Shown here piece by piece: positions 27,801 to 35,874 of a DNA stretch of 64,000 nt. The DNA lies in assembly GCF_013032445.1 (NCBI RefSeq), contig NZ_WQCA01000004.1:310001-374000 (forward strand), read 5' to 3'. The first letter of the stretch is position 1; each line of letters starts with the position of its first letter. Origin of the DNA: Ruegeria arenilitoris (GTDB lineage: Bacteria > Pseudomonadota > Alphaproteobacteria > Rhodobacterales > Rhodobacteraceae). The notes below the pieces were generated by a model, which had not been told where the DNA came from, did not search any database, and saw only the letters and a program-made list of their open reading frames with translations. Both the position numbers and the translations under genes were made by a program.

Positions 27801-30800
27801 GTCGCCGCCAAAACCGCCGACACCGAAGGTAACAGACGGAATTTTACCGTCTTTACTCAACGCAATACCGCCCGAAACGTTCAGTCCGCCATTGCCACCA
27901 CCACCACCGATGGATTGCGCCATCAAACCGGCAGACCCATCGGTGTCCGGTTTTTCTTCGTTGAATACACCCATGTCGATGAACAGACGTTCGAGACCAA
28001 AGGACGACGCAAGTTCCTCGGTTTCATCCACAATCGTGTCGCCCAGGAAATCGCGCAGCTTGTCTTCAAAGGTTGTGGTGTCTGGGATCGAGATATCGTC
28101 CGGGTTCGTCGTTACCGTTATATCCGCCTGCGACGTAACCGTGACGTCTCCGGCCTGACCACCGTCGCCCGCAAAACCACCGACGCCCACGATCAAAGAG
28201 CTATCAGACACAATCCCGCCCGAGACGTTCAGGCCGCCATTGCCACCACCGCCACCCAGCGATTGCGCCAACAGGCCGGATTTGCCGGTGCCATGGGCTG
28301 TGATCGTACTGCCAGCGCCGATGTTTACATCAACGTTCCCAGCATCACCGCCGCCACCGCCAAAGCCTCCGACACCCACGACTACGGCATAAGACTTGCT
28401 GCTGTCGGTCTGACCTGCCCCGGGTTTACCGCTGATGGCAATGCCGCCGGACACATTGGTACCGCCGCTGCCACCGCCACCACCCAGCGATTGCGCGATA
28501 ATACCGCTGGAACCTTTATTTTGATCGACGGCAAGTGTGCCGTCAGATTGCTGCACCATCGGCACCGCCTGCAGCGCGCCGGTGTAGTCCAGATCTACGT
28601 CGCTGGCGTCACCACCAGATCCGCCAAAGCCGCCAACACCCGCCGCAACTGAGAAAATCGTATCCGACCCGGAGGGTTTGGTAAGTGCCAAAGACCCCGA
28701 GATGTTCACGCCGCCAGTGCCGCCACCGCCACCGAGGCTTTGTGCAAATAGGCCATGCGACCCATCACCCGCGGTGACAACATCGCTTTCCACATCCAGT
28801 GTCACCGCACCTGCATCACCGCCGCCGCCGCCAAAACCACCTAGTCCCAAGGCAACCGCCGCACCGGACTTACCCGTCAGGTTCACCGCGCCCGAGACAT
28901 TCAAGCCACCGTTGCCGCCGCCTCCGCCAACGGATTGAGCCATTACACCGATACTGTCCGCTCCGGTGGTAGCCACCGAAGTTGTCACACCTCCATCCCT
29001 GGCGGACCGCAACGTGCTGATCACCTCACCCGCATCGCCCGCGCCACCGCCGAAGCCGCCGACGCCCAGGCTGACCGATCCCCCGTTTTCCTGGCTGATC
29101 CCCAAGGAGGCTGAGATATTCGTGCCGCCATTACCACCGCCGCCGCCAAGGCTTTGCGTCAGAATGCCTGTGCTGCGATCACCGCCGGTGGTGACACCAC
29201 CCGTAACAGTCGATTGTACCAGCGCCCCGGCATCTGCACCGCCGCCACCGAACCCACCGACACCAATGCCTACGGCCGCGTTGGCCGACCGAGACAAGGA
29301 CAAGGCCGCCGAAATGTTCGTACCGCCGTTACCACCGCCACCGCCAAGGCTCTGCGTTAGAATCCCGACCGAGTCATCGCCCGCCGTTGTAACATTACCG
29401 GTGACTTGCTGCGTGACATTGTTTGCCGCGCCGCCGTCGCCGCCAAAACCACCAACACCAATCCCGAGACCGCCCGAGTAGTTGCTGGCCACCGAAATCG
29501 CACCCGAGATATTCGTGGCGCCATTGCCGCCACCGCCGCCAAGGCTTTGCGCAATGATCCCTGCCGAACGCGTGCCCGAGGTACTGACATTGCCGTCAAA
29601 GGTATTGTCGACCACACCGCTGGTGCCGCCATCGCCGCCAAAACCGCCAACGCCGATGCCCGCCGCGCCCGATCCCGTCCGCGCTATGCTCAACGCGCCC
29701 GAGATGTTGACGCCGCCATTACCGCCGCCGCCACCGACAGATTGAACCAGAACACCGGCTGCATTTTCGCCACTCGTGGTGACGTCACCAGTCACCGAAC
29801 CCGTTGCCGTGCTTGCGTTACCGCCATCGCCACCGGACCCACCGATGCCAACACCAATCGCTCCGCCGCCAGTGCCCGAGATGTTCACGGCGGCCGAGAC
29901 ATTCAGCCCTCCGTTGCCGCCGCCGCCCGCAGCGGATTGCACCAGAATACCACCCGAATTGTCGCCCGCAGTGGTGACATTGCCTACGACCGTACCAGTG
30001 GCCGTATTCGCATTGCCGCCGCTTCCGCCGCTGCCGCCCAGTCCGACAGATGCTCCGCCGCTGCCGGTCCCGGCGACCGTCATCGTGGCCGAAACATTCA
30101 GGCCACCATTGCCGCCACCGCCACCAAGGCTTTGAACGACAACGCCACCGGACTCGCCGCCTTGTGTAGAAACATTTCCGTTTAGAGTAGCCTCAACCGT
30201 ACCGCCGTTGCCACCTGTGCCCGATACGCCGCCCAGGCCAACTGACGCACCGCCAGATCCCGTGCCTGCCGCTGCGACCGCAACTGAAATATTCATCCCA
30301 CCGTTGCCGCCGCCGCCACCAACGGATTGCGCCAGCAGACCAGTCGAGGTTTCGCCCAGCGTCACAAGATTGCCGGTAATGTTTGCCGTTACCGCCGAGG
30401 CGTTACCGCCACCGCTTCCGCGGCCACCTAGCCCCACAGCCGCCGCGCCAGAACCAGTGCCCGCACCACCAACAGATGCCGAGACATTAAAGCCGCCATT
30501 GCCGCCACCGCCGCCGATGGATTGCGCAACAACCGCGCTGGATTGCGCGCCTTCGGTTTGAACGCTGTTTGCGACTGTCAGGCCTACGACGCCACCTGTG
30601 CCGCCGCTGCCACCAGATCCGCCAAGGCCAACGCTGATTGCGCCAGATCCCGTGCCAGCCCCGGCGAGGGCAGGCGATACGTTGAAGCCACCATTACCAC
30701 CGCCGCCGCCAACGGATTGCGCCAGAATACCTACCGATGAATCACCCCTGGTGACTACATTTGCCGTTGTGCTCGCCGTAACCAGACTGCCGTCGCCGCC

Positions 30801-33800
30801 GCCCGCGCCCGAGCCTCCCAGCCCGACGGACACTGACGCCGCGCCGGTTCCCGCGCCCGATACAGTTGGCGAAATATTGAAGCCACCATTACCGCCGCCG
30901 CCGCCAAGCGATTGGGCAACGAATCCACTTGAGGCGAAGCCATCGGTCAGAATGGTCCCGTTCGAGGTCAGCGTAACGTTGCCGCCATCGCCACCCGTGT
31001 CACCTGAACCGCCAAGCCCGACGCTGACAGCACCGCTTGCCGTACCCGCGCCTGACAAAACCGGGGCTAGGTTGAAGCCCCCGTTGCCACCACCGCCGCC
31101 GATCGATTGTGCCACGACACCGGAAGACTGATCGCCACGGGTTTCAACCGCGTTGTTCGACGTAGCGATGACTGTGCTGCCGTCGCCGCCGCCGCCGCCA
31201 TTTCCGCCCAGACCGACCGAAACGCCCCCTCCGGCGGTGCCCGATCCCTGCACCGACGCACTGACGTTGAAGCCGCCGTTGCCGCCTCCGCCACCGATGG
31301 ATTGCGCCAGGAAGGCCGTGGCCGAGTCGCCCTGGGTCAGGATAGTCCCGCCCGAAGTCAGAGTGACCGCACCACCATTGCCACCGCCCGCGCCGGTACC
31401 GCCCAGCCCAACGCTCACGGCACCACTGGCCGTTCCCGCGCCTGCCCCGGTGCCCGAGACGTTAAAACCGCCATTGCCACCGCCGCCGCCAATGGACTGC
31501 GCGACCACACCCGAAGAACGATCTCCGGTAGTCACAATAGAATTGGTTGTTGTCAGGTTGACTGTCCCGCCGGTCGCGCCTGTACCGCCGTCACCACCCA
31601 AGCCGACCGATACCGCGCCACTGGCCACGCCCGCGCCCGCCAGTGATGCACTCACATTAAAACCGCCATTGCCGCCGCCGCCGCCAACGGACTGCGCCAG
31701 AACGGCAGTTGAATCCGCCCCCCCGGTACTGACGGTTCCCGTAACACGTCCAGTGACGGATCGCCCGATGCCGCCACCCGAACCGCCACCGCCAAGACCC
31801 ACTGTGACAGCTCCGCCGCCAGCACCGGCTCCTGCAATTCCAGCAGTGACGTTAAAGCCGCCGTTACCGCCACCGCCACCTATGGATTGGAACACGACAC
31901 CGCTTGAGCCGTCGGACAGCGTCGTGACATTGCCAGCAACCTGACCTTCGACCACACCGCCATTGCCGCCTGTGGCCCCATCGCCGCCAAGACCAACGCC
32001 GATGGACCCCGCTCCGGCCCCAGCTGCGGCTACACCTGCGGTGACGTTGAAGCCACCGTTGCCGCCGCCGCCACCAATGGATTGGATCACGACACCAGTC
32101 GAACGCGCGCCCTCGGTCCGGACGTCGCCGTTGACGCGCACACCTGTCACGGTTCCACCAATGCCGCCGCTGCCACCGTCGCCACCTAGGCCCACATCGA
32201 CAGTCCCCGCGCCCGCGCCGCCAGCCGCCAAACCTGCGGCGACGCTGAAACCACCGTTGCCACCGCCGCCGCCAATGGACTGGACGACGACCGCTCCGGA
32301 ATCATCCCCGCGCGTGGTAACATCCGCGTCGACCTGAGCGGTAACAGTTCCCCCTGCCCCGCCACCGCCGGCTTTGCCACCGAGGCCCACACTAACCGAT
32401 CCTGCAGCTCCGCCGCCAATATCGGCGCTGGCTCCGACGGCATATCCGCCGTTGCCGCCGCCACCACCAACGGATTGCGCCACAACACCGCTGGAAAACG
32501 CGCCGCTGGTCTCGATTGAGTTACCGCCTGCGACCAGAGTAACATTGCCCCCGACACCGGCCCCGCCGCCATCACCGCCGACGCCGACGTTGATTCCAAC
32601 AGCCGCTCCGCCGCTTGCACTGATACCAGCGGCGATGCTGCCGCCACCATTGCCGCCGCCGCCACCGACAGATTGCGCGATGATCCCGCTGGAATTCGTG
32701 CCCGTCGTGGTCACGTCGGCTCTCGTGTATACCTGCACCAGACCGCCGTTCCCTGCGCTGCCTGCCTGTCCGCCGATACCGACCGAGACATTGCCGGAAA
32801 ACAGCGCCGAGGCACCTCCGGTCGCAGCCACTGCAAGGCCACCATTACCGCCGCCGCCGCCAACGGACTGAAACAGCATACCGGTCGAGCGGTTTCCGGT
32901 TGTCACCACTGTACCTTCAAAACCTGCTGCGGTCGCAACACCGCTGCTGTTGAATTGACCTACCGTGACCGGCCCGCCTGTGCCCCCAGCACTGCCATCG
33001 CCACCGACGCCGATAGCCAGAGAACCGGACACCGGGCCACCTGACGCAGCAACGGACACGGCATAGCCGCCATTGCCGCCGCCGCCACCGACAGATTGCA
33101 ACATCACGCCAATCGAGTCGTCCCCACCGGTTTGCACCGACGCTGAACCGCTGCCGCTGAGCGTAACTGCCCCGCCGTTTCCACCGTTTCCGGCTGAACC
33201 ACCTACGGATACCGACGCCGCGCCAAAGGCACCGACTGCGACCGAAACCGCTCCGCCGCCGTTACCGCCGCCGCCGCCGACGGATTGCGCGAACACACCG
33301 GTCGAGCGGGCACCCGATGTCTGAATGGCCGATGGCTGGCTGCTGTCGGTATTGGAAAGGGTTACGTTCACATTACCGCCGGCCCCTCCGGCTCCACCGT
33401 CGCCGCCAATGGCCACGCCCACAAATGCACCAACCGAACCGGACGATCCGCCGTTGCCGCCGCCACCCCCAATCGACTGGGCCAGAATGCCCATCGCATC
33501 GTCTCCGGTTGTGGTGATGATACCGTCATTCACGATGGTCACGGTTGAACCACTGCCACCGCCGCTACCATTGCCGCCGACGGACACCATACCGCCGGAC
33601 GATCCACCATCACCGCCACCGCCGCCGATGGACTGGGCGATGACGCCGCGTGCACCGTCGCCTCCGGTCACGATACGGCCCAAGTTGGTAACGCTGACTG
33701 CTGCGCCAGTACCCCCCCTTGACCCGGTACCGCCGATTGCAACCAAACCATACGAGTTCGCGCCCGTACCGCCACTGCCACCAATGGACTGCGCCATAAC

Positions 33801-35201
33801 TCCGTCAGCTCCGGCACCCGAAGTTAGAATACTGCCGCTGCCCTGCACCGTGACACTTACTGCGTCGCCGCTACCGCCGTTCGAACCGACACCGCCCAGA
33901 GATAAGGAAACCAACCCGCCCGCAGTGCCGCCCGAGCCGCCGCCGCCACCGATGGATTGGGCAACGATCCCGCGCGCGAAATCGCCCTGCGTTTCAATTG
34001 CGCCGCCATGCGAAACCGTAACGCGCCCACCGTTACCGCCATTGTCCGCGCCGCCAATCAAGGATACCAACAAGTTACCGCTGGTCCCGGCAGACCCGCC
34101 CGAACCACCGATAGACTGAGCGTAAATACCGTTGGCAAAATCACCCGTTGTCAGAATGCTGCCAGTCGAAGTCGTGTTGACTGTAACGGTGCCACCACTG
34201 CCGCCGTAACCACCGTCACCGGAAGACCCGACCAACCCCCATTGCGATCCGCCGTTACCGCCATTGTTGGAAACACTCAGCGCATAGATGCCGTCTGCTG
34301 AATCTCCGGTTGTCGATATCGCACCTCGCTGAGTGACGGTGACGTTGCCGCCGTCAGCCGAATGCCCCCCGGTGCCGCCGCCCGGCGCCGCGAAGCCGCT
34401 GCCGCCGTTACCCGCCCGACCACTGCGGCTGAAGGCGAAAATGCCGTCATTTCCGCTGCCCGATGTCTGGATCGTACTGCTGGCGGACTGCGTCGCATTG
34501 ACCGTGCCGCCCCTGCCGCCATCTCCTCCATCACGCCCGCTCCAGAAACTCAGATACGAGTCTCCGCCTTGGCCTCCGTTTCCTCCGACACTGCCAACCT
34601 GCCAGCCTATATTGCTGGTGGCATTGACGTCGCTTGTCAGGGTTCTCGTCTGAGTGGGACCATCGTCCCCATCACCGCCAGAGCTGGGCGGCACAACCAA
34701 GGCGCCATCGCGACCGTTGCTGCCATTCTGCCCGTAAACGACCTGGTTCACACCGTTAGGACCCGAGACATCCTCGGGCGGAGTTACTGAACCCGGCGTT
34801 CCGGAACTGTTAAAATTGCTGTTGTACTGCGACAGAGTCAGCTGTGTGGACAAGCTGGCCGTACCAGTAGCGCCGGAATTACTGATTTGAGCAGTTGTTC
34901 CCGTTATGGATACAATGCTAAATGCTAACGGGGGATTGTCCGTATTGTAGATTGTGTCCCCTGCACTTTTAACGAGAAAAACATATCCATCTGCGGTTTC
35001 TACAAAGGCAGTTGTCCCCGCTGTTGGCGTAGAAGCCGGGTCCACAATCAATGCGCTTACAGTCGTGTCCAAACCGGTTACTGGATTGGTAACGGTGTCG
35101 CCGACTATGGAATCAGCTGTTGGAACGGCAAAAGAAGGTGTTGAAAGTAAGACATAAAATGAAACTGCGAATAGCAGACTTGATTTCTTTGTCACCTTCA
35201 T
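21870..35201 (-). CDS. Giant glycine-rich repeat autotransporter (type Va secretion)
   Basis: A 4443-residue surface protein, one of the longest genes expected in such a genome. Residues 1-25 are a signal peptide ending PSFA. About 27-165 is non-repetitive. From about 200 to 3830 I count roughly 53 tandem units of about 67 residues, each with a core like AQSIGGGGGNGG followed by a beta-rich half and a second glycine patch (VGLGGSGGSGG). Units 11-31 are the most alike; both ends drift. About 3830-4130 is a linker, and about 4135-4443 is an autotransporter beta-barrel with a Cys pair (HNCERY...RTCIW) and the terminal sequence LGLGIQF, whose last phenylalanine is the usual outer-membrane signal. 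The passenger is probably a very long beta-helix-like stalk for adhesion or matrix. No enzymatic motif was seen. The downstream IalB-family gene is probably in the same operon. Confidence 0.9.
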   Translation of the reverse strand: MKVTKKSSLLFAVSFYVLLSTPSFAVPTADSIVGDTVTNPVTGLDTTVSALIVDPASTPTAGTTAFVETADGYVFLVKSAGDTIYNTDNPPLAFSIVSITGTTAQISNSGATGTASLSTQLTLSQYNSNFNSSGTPGSVTPPEDVSGPNGVNQVVYGQNGSNGRDGALVVPPSSGGDGDDGPTQTRTLTSDVNATSNIGWQVGSVGGNGGQGGDSYLSFWSGRDGGDGGRGGTVNATQSASSTIQTSGSGNDGIFAFSRSGRAGNGGSGFAAPGGGTGGHSADGGNVTVTQRGAISTTGDSADGIYALSVSNNGGNGGSQWGLVGSSGDGGYGGSGGTVTVNTTSTGSILTTGDFANGIYAQSIGGSGGSAGTSGNLLVSLIGGADNGGNGGRVTVSHGGAIETQGDFARGIVAQSIGGGGGSGGTAGGLVSLSLGGVGSNGGSGDAVSVTVQGSGSILTSGAGADGVMAQSIGGSGGTGANSYGLVAIGGTGSRGGTGAAVSVTNLGRIVTGGDGARGVIAQSIGGGGGDGGSSGGMVSVGGNGSGGGSGSTVTIVNDGIITTTGDDAMGILAQSIGGGGGNGGSSGSVGAFVGVAIGGDGGAGGAGGNVNVTLSNTDSSQPSAIQTSGARSTGVFAQSVGGGGGNGGGAVSVAVGAFGAASVSVGGSAGNGGNGGAVTLSGSGSASVQTGGDDSIGVMLQSVGGGGGNGGYAVSVAASGGPVSGSLAIGVGGDGSAGGTGGPVTVGQFNSSGVATAAGFEGTVVTTGNRSTGMLFQSVGGGGGNGGLAVAATGGASALFSGNVSVGIGGQAGSAGNGGLVQVYTRADVTTTGTNSSGIIAQSVGGGGGNGGGSIAAGISASGGAAVGINVGVGGDGGGAGVGGNVTLVAGGNSIETSGAFSSGVVAQSVGGGGGNGGYAVGASADIGGGAAGSVSVGLGGKAGGGGAGGTVTAQVDADVTTRGDDSGAVVVQSIGGGGGNGGFSVAAGLAAGGAGAGTVDVGLGGDGGSGGIGGTVTGVRVNGDVRTEGARSTGVVIQSIGGGGGNGGFNVTAGVAAAGAGAGSIGVGLGGDGATGGNGGVVEGQVAGNVTTLSDGSSGVVFQSIGGGGGNGGFNVTAGIAGAGAGGGAVTVGLGGGGSGGGIGRSVTGRVTGTVSTGGADSTAVLAQSVGGGGGNGGFNVSASLAGAGVASGAVSVGLGGDGGTGATGGTVNLTTTNSIVTTGDRSSGVVAQSIGGGGGNGGFNVSGTGAGAGTASGAVSVGLGGTGAGGGNGGAVTLTSGGTILTQGDSATAFLAQSIGGGGGNGGFNVSASVQGSGTAGGGVSVGLGGNGGGGGDGSTVIATSNNAVETRGDQSSGVVAQSIGGGGGNGGFNLAPVLSGAGTASGAVSVGLGGSGDTGGDGGNVTLTSNGTILTDGFASSGFVAQSLGGGGGNGGFNISPTVSGAGTGAASVSVGLGGSGAGGGDGSLVTASTTANVVTRGDSSVGILAQSVGGGGGNGGFNVSPALAGAGTGSGAISVGLGGSGGSGGTGGVVGLTVANSVQTEGAQSSAVVAQSIGGGGGNGGFNVSASVGGAGTGSGAAAVGLGGRGSGGGNASAVTANITGNLVTLGETSTGLLAQSVGGGGGNGGMNISVAVAAAGTGSGGASVGLGGVSGTGGNGGTVEATLNGNVSTQGGESGGVVVQSLGGGGGNGGLNVSATMTVAGTGSGGASVGLGGSGGSGGNANTATGTVVGNVTTAGDNSGGILVQSAAGGGGNGGLNVSAAVNISGTGGGAIGVGIGGSGGDGGNASTATGSVTGDVTTSGENAAGVLVQSVGGGGGNGGVNISGALSIARTGSGAAGIGVGGFGGDGGTSGVVDNTFDGNVSTSGTRSAGIIAQSLGGGGGNGATNISGAISVASNYSGGLGIGVGGFGGDGGAANNVTQQVTGNVTTAGDDSVGILTQSLGGGGGNGGTNISAALSLSRSANAAVGIGVGGFGGGGADAGALVQSTVTGGVTTGGDRSTGILTQSLGGGGGNGGTNISASLGISQENGGSVSLGVGGFGGGAGDAGEVISTLRSARDGGVTTSVATTGADSIGVMAQSVGGGGGNGGLNVSGAVNLTGKSGAAVALGLGGFGGGGGDAGAVTLDVESDVVTAGDGSHGLFAQSLGGGGGTGGVNISGSLALTKPSGSDTIFSVAAGVGGFGGSGGDASDVDLDYTGALQAVPMVQQSDGTLAVDQNKGSSGIIAQSLGGGGGSGGTNVSGGIAISGKPGAGQTDSSKSYAVVVGVGGFGGGGGDAGNVDVNIGAGSTITAHGTGKSGLLAQSLGGGGGNGGLNVSGGIVSDSSLIVGVGGFAGDGGQAGDVTVTSQADITVTTNPDDISIPDTTTFEDKLRDFLGDTIVDETEELASSFGLERLFIDMGVFNEEKPDTDGSAGLMAQSIGGGGGNGGLNVSGGIALSKDGKIPSVTFGVGGFGGDGNVSGDVTVDHSGTVSVAGNWKHGVLAQSIAGGGGNGALNVTGQLNYGDSNNSDGKTDLSIVGGLGGHGGTGADAGNVSVVQTGAISTNGYHARGIFAQSIGGGGGTGGINATFVGTKDSSPIAMGIGGFGGGGGDAGDVTVARGTAALAAGTITTDGVGSHGIEASSIGGGGGDAGINAVVGISKTTGNQSNGGTGDSTDRKTPTNTGVDDSVIANYNKVLDELEGKTNPADSSGNKTGVSAVVAIGGDAGTAGDGGTVDVDHYGDIVTLQDSSHGVFGQSIGGGGGNAALNLGMTYELASDATNKGFGLAIGGGTGEGGIGGSVDVRNTGNITTSGADSHGLFAQSVGGGGGNAGYNSASTSVDGGNVNIQIGRTGGTGGSGGDVYASSNGVISTTGNRSYGFFAQSIGNGGGNSSSTSVSIGTPKTGDSKGNKASLSVGLEGGTGGTAGDVTSVVAGTVVTQGTDAHGVFAQSVGGGGGNGGKASNSAGKGISVALSIGGTGGTGGIGGQVDVTNTARIATFGDRSVGLMAQSIGGAGGTGGMVQAGQSNLDTIKAVVNPSTVGTTASINIGGTGGDGMTSDTVTVVSDGIITTEGTMAHGIYAQSVGGGGGMGGVVENRIISLRKEIGNTATLSIGGNGGTSAVSAAVSVTNRDLIQTTGDKSVGIYAQSVGGGGGDAQQVRNIILGRSSDGATTNAILIGGTGGTGGAGSTVIVANESDGTILTTGAESHGIFAQSVGGGGGNGGSTISVDGRYGGAEASTRRALQFGLGGSGGTGGTGGNVSVSNDGMIVTTGAVAHGIFAQSVGGGGGNGGSSITGTLRLKTGDNSSPTAQLNIGGSGGSGNVAGNVVVTNSGDIRVDGAGAYGVYAQSVGGGGGNGGLAVAMDVNDLKNTMTGRSYSKIAIGGSGGDGADGGDVTVNHTGAIIVNAEDGFGIFAQSVGGGGGNAGYSVSSPLVSALDYTVSQLLGAREGTTGSVGTVTVNSTGDILVNGAGSEAVFGQSVNGGGGNIETSVDFRAASASAGGTGTVYTSDISLGGDDVSGTAGNQVAQSHTGNIATTSDRSTGLMLQSVGGGGGTAATNVNVQDGDGIDIAARLGAINTSDAGGGDVNGSRTGDVGTDGAFSSAGAVQSIGGGGGKLVLNSSGTADTNKFASVILGSDPSFRNDGGDLNLSLDGDVFTSGDRSFGQSVQSIGAGGGEVVIIGLGRADVTLGAQDDSTGDGGNVDVTNIGDVTTSGSGSHGFVIQSIGGGGGLVSTDLEPSQVTVNLSPANGGDGGDVAFTQTGNIVTSGENAIGVVAQSLGGGGGMVDSIFRGAAGGAGSGGAIDMALNGNILSVNEGGIAVVAQSEGRDGADAISLAFDGVVMGGTGQADAVASIIVDGGTDNALTLSENSVLLAGNNQLVNGSGGNDQISLAGSALGNVNLGAGTNGLTVEEGGAFYALDTINLGVGGLMQVNGDFVPGANWGLNTALSPTVQASDFAFTGNVSQTTNLTGSLAFGATASSVFDVYFLTSGASGGDSDLINVTGDATIGGTLSPQLNTLERALPLVIINPEGTAADAGTTIQDTVVLDYSIGLNGSTSDGSSIDLVITPDFSTTNMNANQAAVGDYINQVLNGRGAAAQGELFALIGNLTSEEEVIAAIDALTVGDYASDAVDAYYGTRVFADVLHNCERYTDYQAGDDPRTCIWFSGGRSFYDREQTGIYDELDINNTNLSAGIRMPVGDELYAGFAVGHDQISLRNGSNYNATGDRFNLGASLTKYTGAWEFAAMLSAGWSDYDTDRAGGISGVLPNGNVVDTVGVSSIKHKMNHQNLRLSFAYDHRFAGGSAYLRPEVAVDATRLATESNGDATLSGVVLQGDSEMIYSLTPSLEIGTEQVLSASQKLRASLRAGAILSSDDTVSVSAGFSGASAADGGFSNTSYIGDTHGLVSARLGLFALDDSSFINLSLDHMFGDSTEALQVGLGLGIQF
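22900..34700 (-). repeat. Coding tandem repeat array of the giant autotransporter
   Basis: About 53 imperfect copies of a ~200-base unit, best conserved over the 30-40 bases encoding AQSIGGGGGNGG. The array is within one open frame. The central third is most homogeneous, as expected when copies spread by unequal crossing-over. Limits are approximate. Confidence 0.85.
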
Positions 35202-35346
35202 ACCCCGCGACCGACCTTACAAAAAAACCAATAGCGATAGGGCATGCCGTCGACTGACAGCAACCAGAAACCCGACATAAACCCATCACCATTCAGGACA
35301 GGTTATTCGCAATTTAAAGCAGAATAACTTTATTAGATTTGGCTGT

Positions 35347-35366
35347 TAACAGTTTCGTAACTGTTA
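35347..35366. promoter_or_regulatory. 20-base inverted repeat upstream of the giant autotransporter
   Basis: TAACAGTT and AACTGTTA form a perfect 8-bp stem with a 4-base loop (TCGT), 146 bases before the autotransporter ATG in AT-rich DNA. It may be an operator or a weak terminator for the decayed transposase to its right. No matching regulator was seen in the window. Confidence 0.35.
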
Positions 35367-35621
35367 TTGCGTAAATGCAACATCCTAGATGCAGGAATTC
35401 GGCTGACAACGTGGATTGGACATAAGGCCGAGCAAGTCAAATTTTGCCTGTTGCCTTCCAACGCATATTCTGCCGCAAGGCCTCCAGTGCCGAACGCAGA
35501 ACAATCCCACTGCTATCAATGCGCCTGTACGGTTGTTGAGAGGTTTCGATTGCGTAAGCCTTTTCTGGATGATCCGGTGCGCACACTGGTCACCTCGGCT
35601 AGGCTCCAGACCCCTTGAATT

Positions 35622-35822
35622 TCGGAGCCATAAGATGACTGCGGCTGCGAGCGCGATGGCCGACAAGAATACCTTCGGGCCTCTGTCGTAACAGGTTACA
35701 ACGCGTCGCCAACCCTTCAAGCGACCAAGCACAATCTCAATGCGGTTGCGGCGCTTGCATCTGCGTTTGTCGCGTCGGACAGGCTTGTCACATGACTTCC
35801 TGCCGGGGAGGCTCTGTCGCAA
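35622..35822 (-). pseudogene. IS5-type transposase C-terminal remnant
   Basis: The minus frame reads GRKSCDKPVRRDKRRCKRRN, then RIEIVLGRLKGWRRVVTCYD and PKVFLSAIALAAAVILWL, the C-terminus of IS5-group (IS427-like) DDE transposases, including the KRRNRIE segment that carries the last catalytic glutamate. The first two thirds are absent and the usual stop after WL is lost, so the frame drifts on to about 35385. No terminal repeats were identified. The remnant lies 52 bases from the end of the aminotransferase gene. Confidence 0.75.
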
Positions 35823-35874
35823 CCTTCGTCCTCACCTGTCAGGTCGAGTGCATTGACCGTCATGGCTGCAGTTT

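Noticed and set aside
23581..34653. Many long plus-strand open frames rich in Pro and Thr opposite the giant autotransporter
   Set aside because: They are mirror images of the GGN/GGG repeat codons of the minus-strand gene; none has a ribosome site, signal peptide or domain, and they shift frame from repeat to repeat.
22900..34700. The repeat array as a CRISPR or satellite array
   Set aside because: Units are about 200 bases, lie wholly in one reading frame, and vary mainly at third codon positions and in linker parts.
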